Positions 61,144 through 64,000 of a DNA stretch of 64,000 nucleotides are shown here, piece after piece; position 1 is the stretch's first letter; each line of letters starts with the position of its first letter. The notes under the pieces are model-generated. The model was not told the origin of the DNA. It ran no database searches and saw only the letters and a program-made list of their open reading frames with translations. Location: positions 2,976,001 to 3,040,000 of the forward strand of contig CAXXIY010000001.1 in NCBI GenBank assembly GCA_963675995.2, written 5' to 3'. This stretch comes from JAAFHB01 sp963675995 (GTDB lineage: Bacteria > Bacteroidota > Bacteroidia > Bacteroidales > Prolixibacteraceae). The translations under genes and the position numbers were made by a program.

Positions 61144-62040
61144 ATGTTATTAATTATTGTTGGAATTGTGATAATCGTTTTCGGTTTTACCCTTGCCAAA
61201 ACCGAATCGCCTGTTCAGGAATATACAGGAATCATCAGGATAATTGGATTTCTGATTTTTATTGTAGGTTTAGGTTTGTCTGCTGTTAAACAGATTGAAC
61301 CTGGCGATGTTGGTGTTCAGAAATTATTTGGCAAAGTGAATAATACGATTCTTGAGAGTGGTCTTAATGTGATTAACCCATTGGTTGAGGTGGTTACTTT
61401 TGATGTGCGCACGCAGAATTATACGATGTCGGGTGTTCATGACGAAGGGGATAAGTCGGGGGACGATGCCATACGTGTATTATCAGCTGACGGACTTGAG
61501 GTAATTATCGACCTGACGGTATTGTATAAAGTGATTCCCCTTGAGGCTCCACGTATTTTGAGGCAGATAGGAACCGATTACCGGAATACAATCGTTCGGC
61601 CCATCTGCAGAACTAAGATTCGCGACAATGCGGTTTATTATGATGCCGTTGCCCTCTATTCGACCAAACGTGATGAATTTCAATCGAGAATCTTTAAAAC
61701 GATTGAAGATGATTTTAAGAGCAGGGGGTTGATTCTGGAACAGCTTTTGGTGCGGAACATTACCCTTCCTACTTCGGTTAAAGCTGCCATCGAATCGAAA
61801 ATCAATGCGGAACAGGAGGCTCAGAAGATGACTTTTGTACTCCAGAAGGAGAAACAGGAGGCCGAAAGGAAGAGGGTAGAGGCGCAGGGGATCGCTGATT
61901 ATCAGAAGATATTGAGTACCGGACTTAGCGATAAACAGTTGCAATATGAAATGATTAAAGCAATAGCAACCTCTCCCAATGCCAAACTGATCATTATGGA
62001 TAGTAAAAAAGGTTCGCCCATAATTGTGGACGGGAAATAA
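61144..62040 (+). CDS. SPFH/band 7 (prohibitin-like) membrane protein
   Basis: This 298-residue protein starts at the ATG giving MLLIIVGIVIIVFGFTLA; an upstream TTG frame adds 8 residues. There are two N-terminal hydrophobic helices (about 1-18 and 32-53). The SPFH domain follows (GVQKLFGKVNNTILESGLNV, FDVRTQNYTMSGV, RTKIRDNAVYYDAVALYST). A C-terminal helix-rich flotillin-like tail (EQEAQKMTFVLQKEKQEAER) ends it. Such proteins form large membrane complexes and often affect proteases or membrane organisation. It is a single-gene unit. Confidence 0.9.
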   Translation: MLLIIVGIVIIVFGFTLAKTESPVQEYTGIIRIIGFLIFIVGLGLSAVKQIEPGDVGVQKLFGKVNNTILESGLNVINPLVEVVTFDVRTQNYTMSGVHDEGDKSGDDAIRVLSADGLEVIIDLTVLYKVIPLEAPRILRQIGTDYRNTIVRPICRTKIRDNAVYYDAVALYSTKRDEFQSRIFKTIEDDFKSRGLILEQLLVRNITLPTSVKAAIESKINAEQEAQKMTFVLQKEKQEAERKRVEAQGIADYQKILSTGLSDKQLQYEMIKAIATSPNAKLIIMDSKKGSPIIVDGK

Positions 62041-62058
62041 TTATTCCCAGTTACATTT

Positions 62059-62092
62059 AGCCCTGACAGGTTCTAAAAACCCTGTGGGGGCT
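62059..62092. repeat. Degenerate copy of the AGCCCTGACAGG palindrome
   Basis: AGCCCTGACAGG (62059-62070) is followed after a 10-base spacer by CCTGTGGGGGCT, its imperfect inverse. It shares the core of the 18671-18717 palindrome. It lies between convergent genes. Confidence 0.6.
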
Positions 62093-62102
62093 TTGTCAAC
62101 CA

Positions 62103-64000
62103 TTACTTTATTTTAATTGTTTCGATGGCATGGTGCCCTAATTGCAGTTTTATCTGCTTACCTGTTATCTGAAGTGGCTTCTGCCCGGTTTCGATCAGAT
62201 TTGTAAGTTGGGCATGTGCAATGTTTTGAAAACTTTCGAAGGTGACCGGTTGATCCTTCCCCACCATTTCAACAATCCGGATAACGGCTTCATCGCCATT
62301 CTCTGCTTTTTTAATCGTCGAAATCATAACATCCTCCTGATCTGTTTTAAAGAAACTCATCGATTCGGGAAGTAGCACCTTTTGGAACTTAAGATGTCCC
62401 TTCACAGCCATCAGTTTTTCATTGGCTTGCCGTCCAAATAGCGCTCCGTTTTTCCAACCTGGCAGGTGCGATGTCATTGAGAAAGTGAAGAAATGGTTTC
62501 CTGTTTGCAGATATTCATTTCCTTCGCCATGGCAGCTTTTTCGTGAAGCGAGTAAAACGGGTTGCAAAATCTGATTCGTCACTGGTTGGTCGGTGGGATC
62601 GATCCAGTCGGCTACAACGACAGTAGAACTCAATGTTACACCGAAAGCAGCATTACTTGAACTGATCCAGTTGGCAATCCCCCGGGGATGAATATTTTTA
62701 CACAATGTGTTATATCGTTCTCCGGCAGCGCCTTCCATCTCATTTTTGCCCACCTCGACTACTCCAAACGGCACTTCATAGGCAACCTGCCCATCTGTCA
62801 TATTTAACGGAAGCGCCATGCGGAATTCACGGTAAAGAACTCCTTCCCAATTGAGTAGTCCCGTTTCAAAGTCGATCTTTTTTTGCCTGTGGTAGAGTTT
62901 GATTCGTTGTTCCACAACTGCATCTCGGATCTGCTGACGATATTTATAACAGGTGTAAACAGGACCTTGCTCTTCAATTTCCCATTTTGTGGGGTAATTG
63001 CCCGTTTTATCAAATCCCATCATATCTGGTTTCTGAATATCTGAGAACTCACCTGCTCCGTTACCTTTTGAGTGCATGGTAAAAATCTCGCCGGCCTTAA
63101 ATTTCTTTGAGTCAATCAACTCCTTGCCAAGCTCCTTGTCAAAAATGGAAGAGAGTCCTCCATTGGCAAAAGTGAGCTTGTAAAATTTGTTTTCTGTCTG
63201 ATATTTAAATTGTTGATTATTTTCTATCGGCTTTTTTGGTGATGGATGGATATAAAAAGTCCGGTAACCGATGGACGGGATATTTTCTGCAGTAAAGTGA
63301 AGCGACGCTGATTGGATCGATCCGTCATCGAAATATTGCAAATCATTCAGTTGGCAACTGACCGGTTTCCCATCCATGTCTGACAAATCCAGAGCGAACG
63401 TTTTCCCTTTTTCAAAATTCAGCGGAAGGATCACCTGATCGGTTCGCTGTTGATTCATACTGTTGAAAACCACAAGTGATTCCCCTTTTTTTTGGTCCGT
63501 TTGTATTTTGGCGGTTAGTTCGTTCAAACTTTTTTCTACTATTTTTTCTGCCTCGTCTTTTGCAAATTCATATTTCGAAAGGAAATAGTCGTCGGTGATG
63601 TCACCGTGTTTACCTCCCCAACCGTGATCGGGATAAATTTTGGCTTCCCATGCTTTCTTCAGTTGATTCACAGGATAGTTCAGGAATGAATTGTCGATCA
63701 GGGCATTGATGGTTGCAAATTTTTCCGCTACAGGCAATAAAATATCGGCCTGTCGGCTGGCGTTCAGCGCTTTTTGGTGTGATGGACCATGGATATAGAG
63801 CCATACAGCAGGACGTTCACCTTTTACTGATGGAAGTTGAGGTTTTTGGCTGGTCAGCGCTTCGAAAAATTCGGGCGTAGATGCCACCTTAAACAGGGGT
63901 AGTTTTACAGGTGTAACTATCCCGCTTTCATTCCGAAGTTCATGAATATTCCCCCAGCTTTTTATCAGTTGATTGTAATCCTTGGATGGACTCATGTCCC
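62103..64000 (-). CDS. GH38 alpha-mannosidase-type protein (N-terminus beyond the window)
   Basis: The frame is open to the window end, with about 632 codons present, so the N-terminal catalytic domain start is missing. The part seen includes AKIYPDHGWGGKHGDITDDYF with the Asp/His-rich sequence of the GH38 active-site region. It is followed by helical and beta-sandwich C-terminal domains (FNSMNQQRTDQVILPLNFEK, NQQFKYQTENKFYKLTFANGG, FRMALPLNMTDGQVAYEVPF). It ends with LGHHAIETIKIK, the usual GH38 terminus. The ATG at 63995 is internal to this frame and should not be taken as the start. The enzyme acts on alpha-mannosides in this family. Confidence 0.85.
   Translation of the reverse strand, partial: DMSPSKDYNQLIKSWGNIHELRNESGIVTPVKLPLFKVASTPEFFEALTSQKPQLPSVKGERPAVWLYIHGPSHQKALNASRQADILLPVAEKFATINALIDNSFLNYPVNQLKKAWEAKIYPDHGWGGKHGDITDDYFLSKYEFAKDEAEKIVEKSLNELTAKIQTDQKKGESLVVFNSMNQQRTDQVILPLNFEKGKTFALDLSDMDGKPVSCQLNDLQYFDDGSIQSASLHFTAENIPSIGYRTFYIHPSPKKPIENNQQFKYQTENKFYKLTFANGGLSSIFDKELGKELIDSKKFKAGEIFTMHSKGNGAGEFSDIQKPDMMGFDKTGNYPTKWEIEEQGPVYTCYKYRQQIRDAVVEQRIKLYHRQKKIDFETGLLNWEGVLYREFRMALPLNMTDGQVAYEVPFGVVEVGKNEMEGAAGERYNTLCKNIHPRGIANWISSSNAAFGVTLSSTVVVADWIDPTDQPVTNQILQPVLLASRKSCHGEGNEYLQTGNHFFTFSMTSHLPGWKNGALFGRQANEKLMAVKGHLKFQKVLLPESMSFFKTDQEDVMISTIKKAENGDEAVIRIVEMVGKDQPVTFESFQNIAHAQLTNLIETGQKPLQITGKQIKLQLGHHAIETIKIK

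Overview
The window looks like a chromosomal segment of a free-living or environmental member of the Bacteroidota, probably class Bacteroidia (inference from gene content). The supporting signs are: Bacteroidota-type promoters (TTTG-N19-TAnnTTTG) in front of the tRNA; almost no Shine-Dalgarno sequences; hybrid two-component kinases; secreted Gfo/Idh/MocA, DUF1080, GH127 and GH38 proteins; and RAYT/REP elements. Base composition is moderate (about 40% GC by eye). The SIR2-HerA pair and the kilobase after the tRNA are clearly more AT-rich.

Layout. 1-6.1 kb: a minus-strand operon nadB-nadC-coaX-lptC-ppiD (NAD and CoA synthesis, LPS export, periplasmic folding), with ppiD cut by the window edge. 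6.2-9.8 kb: a solo OST-HTH/LOTUS protein, an OmpR-type response regulator with its membrane kinase, and a divergent exported protein that shares a repeat-bearing promoter region with the kinase. 9.9-18.7 kb, minus strand: an exported oxidoreductase, an exported endonuclease/exonuclease/phosphatase protein, a large unknown protein, a beta-helix lipoprotein, a sodium:solute symporter and a NamZ-type (DUF1343, GH171) muramidase. 18.9-23.2 kb, plus strand: a GH3-serine hydrolase fusion, a small HTH protein and a DUF1080 protein. The NamZ, GH3 and symporter genes look like a peptidoglycan-sugar recycling module.

23.3-25.5 kb: a degenerate 21-bp tandem array interrupted by one complete IS3-family element, whose ends and 3-bp target duplication can be read directly. 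25.8-37.4 kb is a defence island: a conserved hypothetical gene, then hsdM-hsdS-SIR2-herA-RAYT-hsdR. Two features stand out. SIR2-HerA (a known antiphage pair) sits inside a type I restriction operon. The hsdR frame contains a complete-looking RAYT (Y1 transposase-like) domain inserted in frame inside the helicase. A second RAYT just upstream carries twelve 18-bp repeats that resemble half of its own REP palindrome.

37.7-40.6 kb: tRNA-Val(UAC) with a clear promoter and terminator. A 33-bp piece of the terminator is repeated 2.65 kb downstream, bracketing two AT-rich accessory genes. 40.7-45.9 kb: an SDR dehydrogenase, a PQQ-type propeller protein, a GH127 glycosidase and an AraC regulator. 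45.9-59.4 kb: a dense signalling cluster of three hybrid kinases, a CheR, a CheB-CheR-PAS fusion and a PAS kinase, with no CheA or chemoreceptor. 59.4-64 kb: a flavin reductase-rubredoxin fusion, a degraded stretch, an SPFH protein and a GH38 alpha-mannosidase cut by the window end.
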